Shown here: positions 26,321 to 35,211 of the stretch, piece after piece | How positions within the stretch are numbered: position 1 is the first letter of the stretch | Layout of the letters: every line of letters begins with the position of its first letter | NCBI GenBank assembly: GCA_964463165.1 | Contig: CAYXBK010000003.1 | Span: forward strand, 1 to 64,000 | From: UBA7236 sp964463165 | GTDB taxonomy: Bacteria > Bacteroidota > Bacteroidia > Chitinophagales > BACL12 | Direction: 5' to 3' | Length of the DNA stretch: 64,000 bases | The notes under the pieces: model-generated | The model's database searches: none | The model's input: the letters and a program-made list of their open reading frames with translations, nothing else | Told to the model about the DNA's origin: nothing | Made by a program: the position numbers and the translations under genes

Positions 26321-27409
26321 TTACTTTTCAGAAGGTTTAACCTTTACACTTCTTCGCTTTAATTCTGCTTCCGGTTTATTTTCATCAGATGTTTTTACAG
26401 GAACACCTCCAATAAATCTTATTGAAGTTAATAATCTGAGATTTGTCAATCCTTCAACTTCCTGGCTTGTTTCTGCGAATAAAAATGGCAATTGAGCTTC
26501 AATGATTACATTGTTCAGTTTTAAAGAAATATTTGCCTCAAACCCTCCGTATTGGATCACCTCATTACCCAGAATATCCATTCTTAAACTATCGTACCTA
26601 TCCAAAGAAATATCTCCACCTATTACACGAATAGTATAATTTAAACCCATTGTACAAGCATATTTGTCATTAAGCCTTAAAGGTTCTGGTAAAATATCGA
26701 TAAAATATCCCAATCTGCCGTAAAATGCGGATACATTAACTTTTTGAGAATTATACTGCCAGGCACTATTTGATGCGTTTATTCTTACATTAAATCCATT
26801 TGGATTACTTGCAAGAAAAAAGTTCGGATTTTTATAAAGTGCGGGGCTCAAATAAGTAGTGAAATTTAAATTGAACGCTTGTTTCGCACTCAACGGTAAT
26901 AAAATATAACTTCCAAAGTCTCTTCTGTTTAATACTATTCCTAAAGTATCAACTGCAGCAGTTAAAGTATCAACTGTTGAAGCAATGTTTGTATAGAAAT
27001 CAAAATAAACTTCTCTAAAAGCACCTGAGGTCCATATTCTGTTTAGAACAATCCCAACACCGGTGTTCGCAGAAAAATCATTTTGTGATGTCAGGTCTTG
27101 TAAATCTCCGTTGCCTACAATAGAAATTGAGGGAGTAAGCTCATCGTCTGATTCATCAGGATGCAATCTTATTTCTCTTTCAGCCTTACTTTCATCTCGT
27201 TTAGTTTTCCTCTCAGCACTTTTTAAATCTTTAATTGCTTTTTTGCATTCCGGATCGCAATTTTCTTTTTGTTTAATTTCGTTTAGCGCATTTTGATAAG
27301 CTATTTCTACAATGTTTTTTAATGTATCTGTTGGTTGTTGGATTTGACTGTATAAACGAGCTTCAAAAAAAGAAACAAGAAGCGTAAGAGTGAGAAATAA
27401 ATTTTTCAT
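26321..27409 (-). CDS. Secreted outer-membrane-type protein of unknown function
   Basis: A 362-aa protein with a signal peptide (1-21, FEARLYSQ). A charged helical stretch (about 35-85, KKAIKDLKSAERKTKRD) precedes a strand-rich region likely to form a beta-barrel (FSANTGVGIVLNRIW, FGSYILLPLSAKQAFNLNFT, GLTNLRLLTSIRFIG). A short Lys/Arg/Glu tail follows. No named family recognised. It is transcribed alone, 77 bp upstream of the restriction-modification gene and on the same strand, but its envelope character does not fit the defence cluster. Confidence 0.6.
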   Translation of the reverse strand: MKNLFLTLTLLVSFFEARLYSQIQQPTDTLKNIVEIAYQNALNEIKQKENCDPECKKAIKDLKSAERKTKRDESKAEREIRLHPDESDDELTPSISIVGNGDLQDLTSQNDFSANTGVGIVLNRIWTSGAFREVYFDFYTNIASTVDTLTAAVDTLGIVLNRRDFGSYILLPLSAKQAFNLNFTTYLSPALYKNPNFFLASNPNGFNVRINASNSAWQYNSQKVNVSAFYGRLGYFIDILPEPLRLNDKYACTMGLNYTIRVIGGDISLDRYDSLRMDILGNEVIQYGGFEANISLKLNNVIIEAQLPFLFAETSQEVEGLTNLRLLTSIRFIGGVPVKTSDENKPEAELKRRSVKVKPSEK

Positions 27410-27532
27410 GGTGTGGGTTTTGAATTATGAGATAATTAAAACAAGATTAATAATAGCCAGTGATTTTTATTGTCACCATAAATGGTACAAATTTTTACGC
27501 ATAAAAATTATTTGTGACTTTCAATTTGTGAT

Positions 27533-27700
27533 TTAAAAGGAGTGTGGTACTGCAGATAATCCTCCGGGCGAGGGATAGAAACGGAAACCCCGCTGAAGGA
27601 TTTGTGTGGCCGGCTTTGCGGCGGAGTTGGAGTGGATAGCCCGGCCCCGCCAATAATTACAACCAGAGGGATGCTGTTTTTTGCGGGGCGCCCCCAGCCT
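27533..27700. other. GC-rich structured intergenic element
   Basis: A GC-rich island in an AT-rich 342-bp gap, with GGGCGAGGGATAGAAACGGA, CCGGCTTTGCGGCGGAG, TTGGAGTGGATAGCCCGGCC and GCGGGGCGCCCCC. I recall the combination GCGAGGGATAGNNNCGG...GGATAGCCC as a recurrent intergenic element of Bacteroidota, but cannot verify it. It could be a structured RNA or a REP-like sequence. An 87-codon ORF across it is not a credible gene. Confidence 0.5.
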
Positions 27701-27751
27701 GCTTCCTGCTTTCCCGTAAATTCCCGTATTTTGTGGTGCTAAATAAATGCT

Positions 27752-29830
27752 ATGAAGAAAATATTTTTTAATAAACCTGCCTCGTTTCCAACCCATATTA
27801 CGCTTTTCGCTTTTCTCATTTTTTTACAACTTTCTGTTTCTGCGCAAACACTCGGCTATTCGATGTCGATTGATAAGCATGATGCAAAGGATGAAGGAAG
27901 TGTGAAGCAAGTGCAAACGGAGCAGTTTGCAGATATCGGTATTTTGCGCTATGCTGTTCCGGGATGGGAGAAACTCACATTAAATCAGAAATTACTTGTT
28001 TATTATTTATCGCAGGCGGGACTCGCAGGAAGAGATATTATTTATGATCAGAATTACAGATACAATATTGCAATACGCAGAGCAATTGAAAATATTATCT
28101 TAAATTACAAAGGGGATGAATCAACTGAAGAGTTTCAGAAATTCACAGTGTATGCGAAGCGTGTGTTCTTCAGCAACGGAATTCATCATCATTATTCTTC
28201 AGATAAAATTTTGCCTGAATTCAGTATTGAATATTTTAATAGCCTGTTGAAGGAGTCGAATACAAATTTAAGTGATGATATCATTAAGATCATGTTCGAT
28301 CCGAATATTGATGCAAAAAAAGTGAATCTGGATTCAGATACAGATTTATTATTATCTTCTGCCGTAAATTTTTATGCACCCGATGTTTCGCAGGCTGATG
28401 TGGAAGCATATTACAGTAAAATGATGTTGCCGAAAACAGAACAGCCTGTTTCTACCGGTTTGAATTCGCAATTAATCAAAACGCCAAACGGATTGGAAGA
28501 ACGTGTTTGGAAAGTTGGAGGTATGTACGATGGTGCGATAACACAAATCGTAAACTGGCTGGAACTTGCAGTAACTGTTGCTGAAAATAATGCGCAGGCA
28601 CAGGCATTAAAATTATTGATCGAATACTATCAGACGGGTGATCTGCGAAAATGGGATGAATATAATATTGCATGGCTGCAGGCAACAGAAGGCGATATAG
28701 ATTATATCAATTCGTTTATTGAAGTATATAATGATCCGCTGGGTTATCGCGGAACATATGAATCGGTTGTAGAAATAAAAGATTTTGAAGCGAGTGAGCG
28801 CATGGCAAAACTATCAGAACATGCACAGTGGTTTGAAGATAATTCTACAATTATGAAAGAACATAAAAAGGACAGTGTGGTTGGTGTTTCTTATAAAGTA
28901 GTGAATGTTGCAAGTGAAGCAGGCGATATGTCGCCTTCCACTGCGATTGGCGTAAATCTTCCGAATGCCGACTGGATACGGGCAGATTTCGGTTCAAAAA
29001 GTGTAAGCCTCGGCAATATTGTGAGCGCCTATGAAATGGCTGGCGGTTCCGGAATTAACCAGGAATTTTGTTATTCGGAAGAAGAAAAATTACGTGCCTC
29101 AACATACGGCAGTCTTGCAGGTAAAATGCATACGGCGATGCATGAAGTAATCGGCCATGCAAGCGGACAAATTAATAAAGGCATCGGATCACCCAAGGAA
29201 ACTTTAAAGAATTATGCGAATGCTCTGGAAGAAGCGAGAGCCGATCTTGTCGGATTATATTATATCATGGATCCGAAACTCGTGGAATGGGGATTAATTC
29301 CTACGCTGGAAGTTGGAAAGGCAAGTTATGATAATTATATCCGCAATGGAATGATGGTGCAATTGCGCAGGCTTGAACCGGGCAAGGATGTGGAGGAAGC
29401 GCACATGCGGAATCGTCAAATGGTGGCTTCGTGGGTATATGAGCATGGTAAGGCAAAAAATGTAATTGAAAGAAAAACCGTAAACGGGAAAACATATTTT
29501 GTAATTAATGATTATGAAGCGTTGCGCAAATTATTCGGTGAATTATTACGTGAAGTGCAACGGATTAAATCGGAAGGTGATTATGAAGCCGGAAAAGCTT
29601 TGATTGAAAATTACGGTGTGAAAGTAGATCAGAAATTACACGAAGAAGTATTGCGCCGTGTTGAGCCTTTGTATTTACCACCTTATTACGGATTTATCAA
29701 TCCGCAAATGGAAATCATTACCGATACGGGAGGCCACCCTGTTGATGTGAAACTCACATATCCCGATGATTTTGTTGAGCAGATGATGTATTATGGAAAA
29801 AATTATTCTTTTTTAAAGGAAGAGAATTAA
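27752..29830 (+). CDS. Dipeptidyl peptidase III family metallopeptidase (M49)
   Basis: A 692-aa secreted zinc peptidase. A hydrophobic signal (about 10-29, LFAFLIFLQLSVSAQ) precedes the enzyme. The M49 zinc site is complete: HEVIGH (464-469) supplies two His ligands, and EEARAD (493-498) supplies Glu494. Family members cleave dipeptides from peptide N-termini. The signal peptide is typical of Bacteroidota homologues and implies a periplasmic or surface role in peptide use. It is transcribed alone and is followed by a MITE-like element. Confidence 0.88.
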   Translation: MKKIFFNKPASFPTHITLFAFLIFLQLSVSAQTLGYSMSIDKHDAKDEGSVKQVQTEQFADIGILRYAVPGWEKLTLNQKLLVYYLSQAGLAGRDIIYDQNYRYNIAIRRAIENIILNYKGDESTEEFQKFTVYAKRVFFSNGIHHHYSSDKILPEFSIEYFNSLLKESNTNLSDDIIKIMFDPNIDAKKVNLDSDTDLLLSSAVNFYAPDVSQADVEAYYSKMMLPKTEQPVSTGLNSQLIKTPNGLEERVWKVGGMYDGAITQIVNWLELAVTVAENNAQAQALKLLIEYYQTGDLRKWDEYNIAWLQATEGDIDYINSFIEVYNDPLGYRGTYESVVEIKDFEASERMAKLSEHAQWFEDNSTIMKEHKKDSVVGVSYKVVNVASEAGDMSPSTAIGVNLPNADWIRADFGSKSVSLGNIVSAYEMAGGSGINQEFCYSEEEKLRASTYGSLAGKMHTAMHEVIGHASGQINKGIGSPKETLKNYANALEEARADLVGLYYIMDPKLVEWGLIPTLEVGKASYDNYIRNGMMVQLRRLEPGKDVEEAHMRNRQMVASWVYEHGKAKNVIERKTVNGKTYFVINDYEALRKLFGELLREVQRIKSEGDYEAGKALIENYGVKVDQKLHEEVLRRVEPLYLPPYYGFINPQMEIITDTGGHPVDVKLTYPDDFVEQMMYYGKNYSFLKEEN

Positions 29831-29867
29831 TGGGTTGACTATTTTTTTTCATCGCCATTGGATTTCA

Positions 29868-30061
29868 CCCCCCTTAGTCCCCCCTCAAGGGGGGAGGGTT
29901 TAACGGCTTTTCAAAAATTAATTTTTGTTTTTATAAATTACTTTTTTTGGACATCGAGCTAAAGCGGGGATAAGTTTGTGCAGGACAAGAAATAAAATTT
30001 CAATCATTACCATATTAAAAATGAAAATCAAAGCCTCCGCCGCACAGCGGGCTAAGGGGGG
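29868..30061. mobile_element. MITE-like element, copy 2 (194 bp)
   Basis: Begins CACCCCCCTTAGTCC, next to a CCCCTCAAGGGGGGAG palindrome, and ends GCCGCACAGCGGGCTAAGGG. It aligns with the reverse complement of 5090-5281 over the full length. Together with the terminator below it fills the 319-bp gap between the peptidase gene and the T9SS cargo gene; no gene lies there. Confidence 0.7.
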
Positions 30062-30098
30062 ATGAAACTGGATTTCGCAGACTACATCTCAAAAAACT

Positions 30099-30131
30099 AA
30101 AAAGCCCCGACAGTTATATCAGGGCTTTCTT
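30099..30131 (-). terminator. Terminator of the T9SS cargo gene
   Basis: On the minus strand AAAGCCCTGATATAACTGTC then GGGGCTTTTTAG: a GCCC/GGGC stem with flanking A/T arms and a T-rich tail, 19 bp after the stop at 30150. Confidence 0.75.
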
Positions 30132-30149
30132 CATACTGACAAATTAAAA

Positions 30150-32429
30150 TTAATTCTTGATAAACTTCGCAGTTGTTCTGTTTCCTGTTTCATCAATCGT
30201 ACTCAGAAAATAAATACCTGCAGGCAATGTTTCGATATTTATTTCAGACTGCTGTCCACTCATCAATGATGTATATACTGATTGGCCGTTCATATCTGCA
30301 ATATTTATTACCGCATTTTTCAAATCAAATTCGGACCGCACATTTATTTTATTTTTTGCCGGGTTCGGATAAACAAGGAGCGTATTTTGAGAAATTGTTG
30401 TTTCGCCGCTCAATCTTGCAGGAATTATTGAAATTGTATAATCTTCCGTTTCTCCTTTTGAAAAAGTTTCGCAGGATGCCGGCGCACTGCCGCGTTTCAT
30501 GGAAACCCGCATCAATGTATTACCGGTTGTTGCAGAAAGCGGAACTGTAAATGAATGTGATTCCCATCCGATCTGATCTGAATTATACGATACAATATTT
30601 TCTCCCGCATCTGTAAAATCACCATCCGCATTAAAATCAACCCAAACATTCCAGTATTCAAAATAAGGCCCGCCTACCATTCCTGCACTTAATGTAAATG
30701 AATAGGAAGTTCCTTTCTGCATGGTTGCAGTGAGGTATGTAAAATCATTATATCCACCTGCACTTGCAATTGTACTATTGAGCAGATCAGATACATAAAC
30801 AAGATCGATCCAATCGTTTGCTGCACTTAAACCACCGGCCGTGCAATATGTTGTTCCAAGAGCCGTGAATGTACTTGTCGGCGAATAACCCGTTGGCCCG
30901 CTGTTGCAAACTGCTTCCACATGGTAATCATATGTTGCACCTGTAAGTAATCCGTTTAATGTAATTGAAGTTGCATCTGTTACCAATGTATACCAGACCG
31001 GAGATGCAGTTGTTTTATATTGCACATGATATAAATATGCATTTGTTACAGAATCCCAGGAAATTACTGCGGATGTTTCCGTGATATCTGATACTGCGAC
31101 ACCTGCAGGAACAGAACAAGGTTCAGCACCGGTATTATCAAGCAGGTGATACATATTTGAATTGACATCCATCAGCACAAATAAATTTCCGTTGCTGTCG
31201 ATATTGATATGTCTGCCCGATTGATATTCACTTAATGTATCAACTGTATATGTCCACGATTGCGTACCGTTTGATTTATATTTTACTGTTACAAACTGGC
31301 GTGCACCTAAATTAAATCCACCGGGAAACGGACCACCGATTCCTGTAACAAAAATATCACCGTCGGTATCCACTGCCATATTGTATGGTATTTCATCATT
31401 ATTTGAATGTGTATCATATCTCTTTGACCAGACAAGTGCACCGTTCAATGTTATTTTAGCCGTGATCCAGTCAACATATAAACTGATGCCGGTTTGATTG
31501 CCATAACAATTCAAGGCTATTTTATTATCAGGTGTTAATTCCATTCTGTAACCAATTTCTGCACCACCCATATCAAATAAATTATGCCACATAAAAACAC
31601 CATTTGATTTATAGCGGTAAATGGAAATATCGGAATCATATCCCGGTAAACTGGACGTGAGTAAAAATACTTTTCCGGTATTGTCGATAATTGCATCCGA
31701 TCCGCCTATACCAATTTCTGTTTTCGACCATTTGCTTACACCATTTGTTCCAAGCACCCAAACAGCAGCATTTGCAAGCCAGTAATCAGTATGGCCTGCC
31801 AAAACAAGTTTATTCCCGTTCAGCCGGATATTTGATACAAAATGATAGGGAAAGCCTGAAATGTTTTTTGTGCTCACCCATGCGGTTGCTCCTGAAGGTG
31901 TGATCTTGATCGCATTAAAACCGGTTGTTGCATAACCGGACACATTACCGGCAGTTCCGACAAAAACATTACCCGATGCATCCATAACACTACTCACATT
32001 TGTGCGGAATAAACTGTTGTTCCAATGGCTGAAGGTACCGTCAATAATATGCTCCCACACCAAAGATCCGGTTGGGCTGTATTTTAATATGACAAGTGCA
32101 TTTGCATTTCTGCCCTCGGTAGGTGATGTATACCTGTATCCCACAACAATTGCATTTCCGAGGCTATCGGCATGCACACGTGAAGGATAGAGATAGTTAA
32201 ATAATAAAGGTGTGGTATAATTCACCTCCCATTGAAAATTTCCGAATTTATCGAATTTCCTCAGCCAGATCGAACCATCCCAACTCGTAACAAATACATT
32301 GTCGTCTTTATCTATGGTTGACCATGTTCCGGTGGCTGTGCCATCGTGCACCCAGTCGAGCGATACACCAGCAAATGTTGCCGTAGTGATAAGCATTGTA
32401 CTGATGAAGGAGAATAAAATTTTTTTCAT
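30150..32429 (-). CDS. T9SS type A-sorted surface protein with GEVED and fibronectin III domains
   Basis: A 759-aa secreted protein. After a signal peptide (MKKILFSFISTMLITTATFA) comes a beta-propeller-like region with repeats of the type NVFVGTAGNVSG and DIFVTGIGG (about 20-420). A fibronectin III domain (about 440-525, AVISWDSVTNAYLYHVQYKT) and a GEVED domain (about 530-660, WVDFNADGDFTDAGENI) follow. The C-terminal type A sorting domain runs from VYPNPAKNKINVRS to ATAKFIKN. It is probably exported by the T9SS and anchored at the surface, perhaps as a binding or structural protein. An upstream start (32477) would place the promoter inside the gene, so the ATG at 32429 is preferred. Confidence 0.85.
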   Translation of the reverse strand: MKKILFSFISTMLITTATFAGVSLDWVHDGTATGTWSTIDKDDNVFVTSWDGSIWLRKFDKFGNFQWEVNYTTPLLFNYLYPSRVHADSLGNAIVVGYRYTSPTEGRNANALVILKYSPTGSLVWEHIIDGTFSHWNNSLFRTNVSSVMDASGNVFVGTAGNVSGYATTGFNAIKITPSGATAWVSTKNISGFPYHFVSNIRLNGNKLVLAGHTDYWLANAAVWVLGTNGVSKWSKTEIGIGGSDAIIDNTGKVFLLTSSLPGYDSDISIYRYKSNGVFMWHNLFDMGGAEIGYRMELTPDNKIALNCYGNQTGISLYVDWITAKITLNGALVWSKRYDTHSNNDEIPYNMAVDTDGDIFVTGIGGPFPGGFNLGARQFVTVKYKSNGTQSWTYTVDTLSEYQSGRHINIDSNGNLFVLMDVNSNMYHLLDNTGAEPCSVPAGVAVSDITETSAVISWDSVTNAYLYHVQYKTTASPVWYTLVTDATSITLNGLLTGATYDYHVEAVCNSGPTGYSPTSTFTALGTTYCTAGGLSAANDWIDLVYVSDLLNSTIASAGGYNDFTYLTATMQKGTSYSFTLSAGMVGGPYFEYWNVWVDFNADGDFTDAGENIVSYNSDQIGWESHSFTVPLSATTGNTLMRVSMKRGSAPASCETFSKGETEDYTISIIPARLSGETTISQNTLLVYPNPAKNKINVRSEFDLKNAVINIADMNGQSVYTSLMSGQQSEINIETLPAGIYFLSTIDETGNRTTAKFIKN

Positions 32430-32450
32430 TTGATTTGAATTTTTTATTTG

Positions 32451-32482
32451 CAAAGATTTCCCCGGAAACCATTTCAATCAAA
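32451..32482 (-). promoter_or_regulatory. Candidate promoter of the T9SS cargo gene
   Basis: On the minus strand TTTG (32482-32479), a 20-bp spacer, then AATCTTTG (32458-32451), one mismatch from TAnnTTTG, 21 bp before the ATG at 32429. Confidence 0.55.
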
Positions 32483-32647
32483 TACAATAAAATCCGGTTT
32501 CCGAAAGATTTAAGAATTTTAACAATTCATAATTATCATTCAATAATTATTCTAATTGTAAAGGAAACCGCATTTGCAATCTGAAAAGATGATGCATATC
32601 ATCTTCATTGCCTGTTTGAAGAATTTAACACTTTGTGCAGCAGGTAT

Positions 32648-35095
32648 TTACCAGGATATATTTATTTCACCTGCAGTATTTTGAAATACTGTTGTTGCTG
32701 TTACTGTTGTTTCTGCAGGAACATAATTGAGAATGAATTTCCCCATCAGTGTAAAAGTTTCTGTTTGTAAAGGTATGCGCTCATTATTCATAAATGCATG
32801 CAGTGAAATACCGTCTTTGGAATGAATAAATAATTTTATGAATTTGAATTTTGAAGCGTAATTGCCCTCGCTTTTAGAAATCTGCAATTGATGATTTGAT
32901 TCGGAATATATGAAACTGCGCTTATAATAATTTCCTGCATTATAATCGTAAGAAATTCCGTCGTCTTCATAATACTGATACTGATTGTCGGCTCCGGTAT
33001 AAACATGAAGAAATAACGTATCTGAAACATTTTCTGATGTGCTCTGTGCGATCGACTGCATGGGAATTATACTCCCGGCTTTTGCGAAAACAGGTAAGCG
33101 GTAGAGTGGGGAAGAAATAATTTCCTCACCACCTTTATAATAATTATCATTGTAGATATCGTACCAGCCGCCTTTTGGAAAATAAACTTTAACAAACATT
33201 TCAGCACTTTTTACGGGAGCAACAAGTATGGAAGGGCCGAATAAATATTCATTCTGAAAATTGGTATTGTAAATATTCTGGTCGAATGTATAATCAATAG
33301 CAAGAGTTCTGTTTACCGGTAAGCCTGTTTGATGGGATGCGTACATCGCTGCATATAAATAAGGGAGCAACTGATAACGCAATGAAATATATTTTCTTGC
33401 AATTTCTTCTGTTTGTTCTCCGTAACTCCATGGCTCGGCATCTTTAAGATTAATTGCTTTATGTGCTCTGAAAAACGGTGTGAATGCGCCAATTGAAATC
33501 CAGCGTGCATATAATGCCGCACTCGCATCAGCATTAAATCCGCCCACATCCACTCCGGCAAATGAAACACCACTTAAACCGAGGCTGTTTACCAGGCGCA
33601 CACCCAATAATAAATGATCGTCGCTTGGTGTATTATCACCGGTCCATACGGCAGAATATCTTTGTACGCCTGCAAAACCCGAACGTGTTAAAACAAACGG
33701 CCGTTTATTTTGGAGGAGTTGTTTTGTTCCTTCAAATGTGGATCTTGCCATTTGAAAGCCATAAATATTTCTTGCCTCAAGTGTTGTTCCTCCATGACCG
33801 TCGAAATCAAATTGCACAAGAGAAGGAAATTTTTGGCCCCATGTTGCAGGTTCATTCATATCGTTCCAAAATCCATCTACACCCACCTTAATATATTCAG
33901 AAAAAGAATTTCCCCACCATGTTCTTGCGACCGGGTTTGTGAAATCTGGGAAATTGCAGAGCCCTGGCCATACTTCACCTGCATAATACGTTCCGTCGGG
34001 GTATTTCACAAACAGATCTTTTTTAATTCCTTCTTCATAAGAATGATAACCCTTTTCAATTTTTATTCCCGGATCAACAATTACAGTTGTATGTATGCCC
34101 ATTGATTTTAATTCCGACAGCATACCTGCCGGGTCGTGAAATTTATTTTTATCCCAGGTAAATATTTTATAGTGATCCATATAATCAATATCCAGATAAA
34201 TCACATCGAGCGGGATATTTTTTTCGCGAAATGTTTTTGCAATATGCAGCACTTCTTTATCCGGATAATAGCTCCATCTGCATTGCTGAAATCCGAGGCT
34301 CCACAGTGGTGGCATTTCCATTCTGCCTGTAAGATATGTGTAGGAAGAAATAATTCCTGCGACTGTTGCATGATAAATAAAATAATAATCCATTTCACCA
34401 TTTTCTGCACCAAAGGATGAAAATCTTGTATTGCTTGCACCGAAATTAAAATTCGTCCTCGATGAATTATCCAGAAAAATACCATAACATAAACTGTCGT
34501 GCAGGCCGATATAAAATGGAATGGAGATATAAAGCGGATCCGTATCAGGAGTATATCCGAAACAATCGGTGTTCCAGTTTGTATATCCGTTTCCGCGACG
34601 ATCGAGGTTGCCGCCCTTTTCACCCAGACCGATAAAACGTTCACCCGGAAATAATTTTTTATATGTGGTTATTTCATTTCCGGTAAATACAGTTCCGAAA
34701 TCATCGCTGTTGATCAGCTGATCTTTTTTATTGTAAAATGAAAACAGGAGGGGAGATTTTTGAATGATGAGTTTTAGTGAATCCGTTTTAATTTCAATCG
34801 CAGATGCAGATTCTGTGAGTGTATATTCTGTTTTTATATTCTGACCGGAAACCGCATAGGAGAAATCCGGTGCAAAATCTGCGTTTGTAAACCGGATACG
34901 GATAATATTTGGTGAACAGATGATCACCTGCGTATGTGCATGTTCCGAACTGATATTCAGGGTTTGGCCATCCCGAACCATCGACTGAATATTTCCCGGT
35001 GTGCTGTTGGAGGTTGTCTGGCTGCTTGCTTCCGTTTTTACCAGGAACAGCAATGTGAATAATTGAATTGTAAAACGAAGAAATGTTTGTATCAT
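32648..35095 (-). CDS. GH31 family alpha-glucosidase/alpha-xylosidase
   Basis: An 815-aa secreted glycoside hydrolase with a signal peptide (about 1-25, TEASSQ). The N-terminal beta-sandwich (about 30-255) has FIGLGEKGGNLDRRG. The TIM barrel (about 260-600) has the catalytic nucleophile Asp412 in DGFWNDMNEP and acid/base Asp487 in VWTGDN. C-terminal beta domains follow. GH31 enzymes release alpha-linked glucose or xylose. It is divergent from a sugar transporter gene (117 bp apart), which suggests a shared sugar-use locus. The exact substrate cannot be read from the sequence. Confidence 0.9.
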   Translation of the reverse strand: MIQTFLRFTIQLFTLLFLVKTEASSQTTSNSTPGNIQSMVRDGQTLNISSEHAHTQVIICSPNIIRIRFTNADFAPDFSYAVSGQNIKTEYTLTESASAIEIKTDSLKLIIQKSPLLFSFYNKKDQLINSDDFGTVFTGNEITTYKKLFPGERFIGLGEKGGNLDRRGNGYTNWNTDCFGYTPDTDPLYISIPFYIGLHDSLCYGIFLDNSSRTNFNFGASNTRFSSFGAENGEMDYYFIYHATVAGIISSYTYLTGRMEMPPLWSLGFQQCRWSYYPDKEVLHIAKTFREKNIPLDVIYLDIDYMDHYKIFTWDKNKFHDPAGMLSELKSMGIHTTVIVDPGIKIEKGYHSYEEGIKKDLFVKYPDGTYYAGEVWPGLCNFPDFTNPVARTWWGNSFSEYIKVGVDGFWNDMNEPATWGQKFPSLVQFDFDGHGGTTLEARNIYGFQMARSTFEGTKQLLQNKRPFVLTRSGFAGVQRYSAVWTGDNTPSDDHLLLGVRLVNSLGLSGVSFAGVDVGGFNADASAALYARWISIGAFTPFFRAHKAINLKDAEPWSYGEQTEEIARKYISLRYQLLPYLYAAMYASHQTGLPVNRTLAIDYTFDQNIYNTNFQNEYLFGPSILVAPVKSAEMFVKVYFPKGGWYDIYNDNYYKGGEEIISSPLYRLPVFAKAGSIIPMQSIAQSTSENVSDTLFLHVYTGADNQYQYYEDDGISYDYNAGNYYKRSFIYSESNHQLQISKSEGNYASKFKFIKLFIHSKDGISLHAFMNNERIPLQTETFTLMGKFILNYVPAETTVTATTVFQNTAGEINISW

Positions 35096-35211
35096 TGATG
35101 ATCGGATTTAGGCAGATAAAACGGGATTCCGTTTCAAACAGCCGGTTCTTATAAACCGATAAAATTGCGCAATTAATTTAGAAATTCAATGAACAAAAGA
35201 ACAAGAAATCT

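Noticed and set aside
27533..27796. 87-codon minus-strand ORF
   Set aside because: It overlaps the start of the peptidase gene and the GC-rich element; composition is not protein-like.
34201..34644. 147-codon minus-strand ORF inside the GH31 gene
   Set aside because: Shadow of the GH31 frame, which has both catalytic residues and complete domains.
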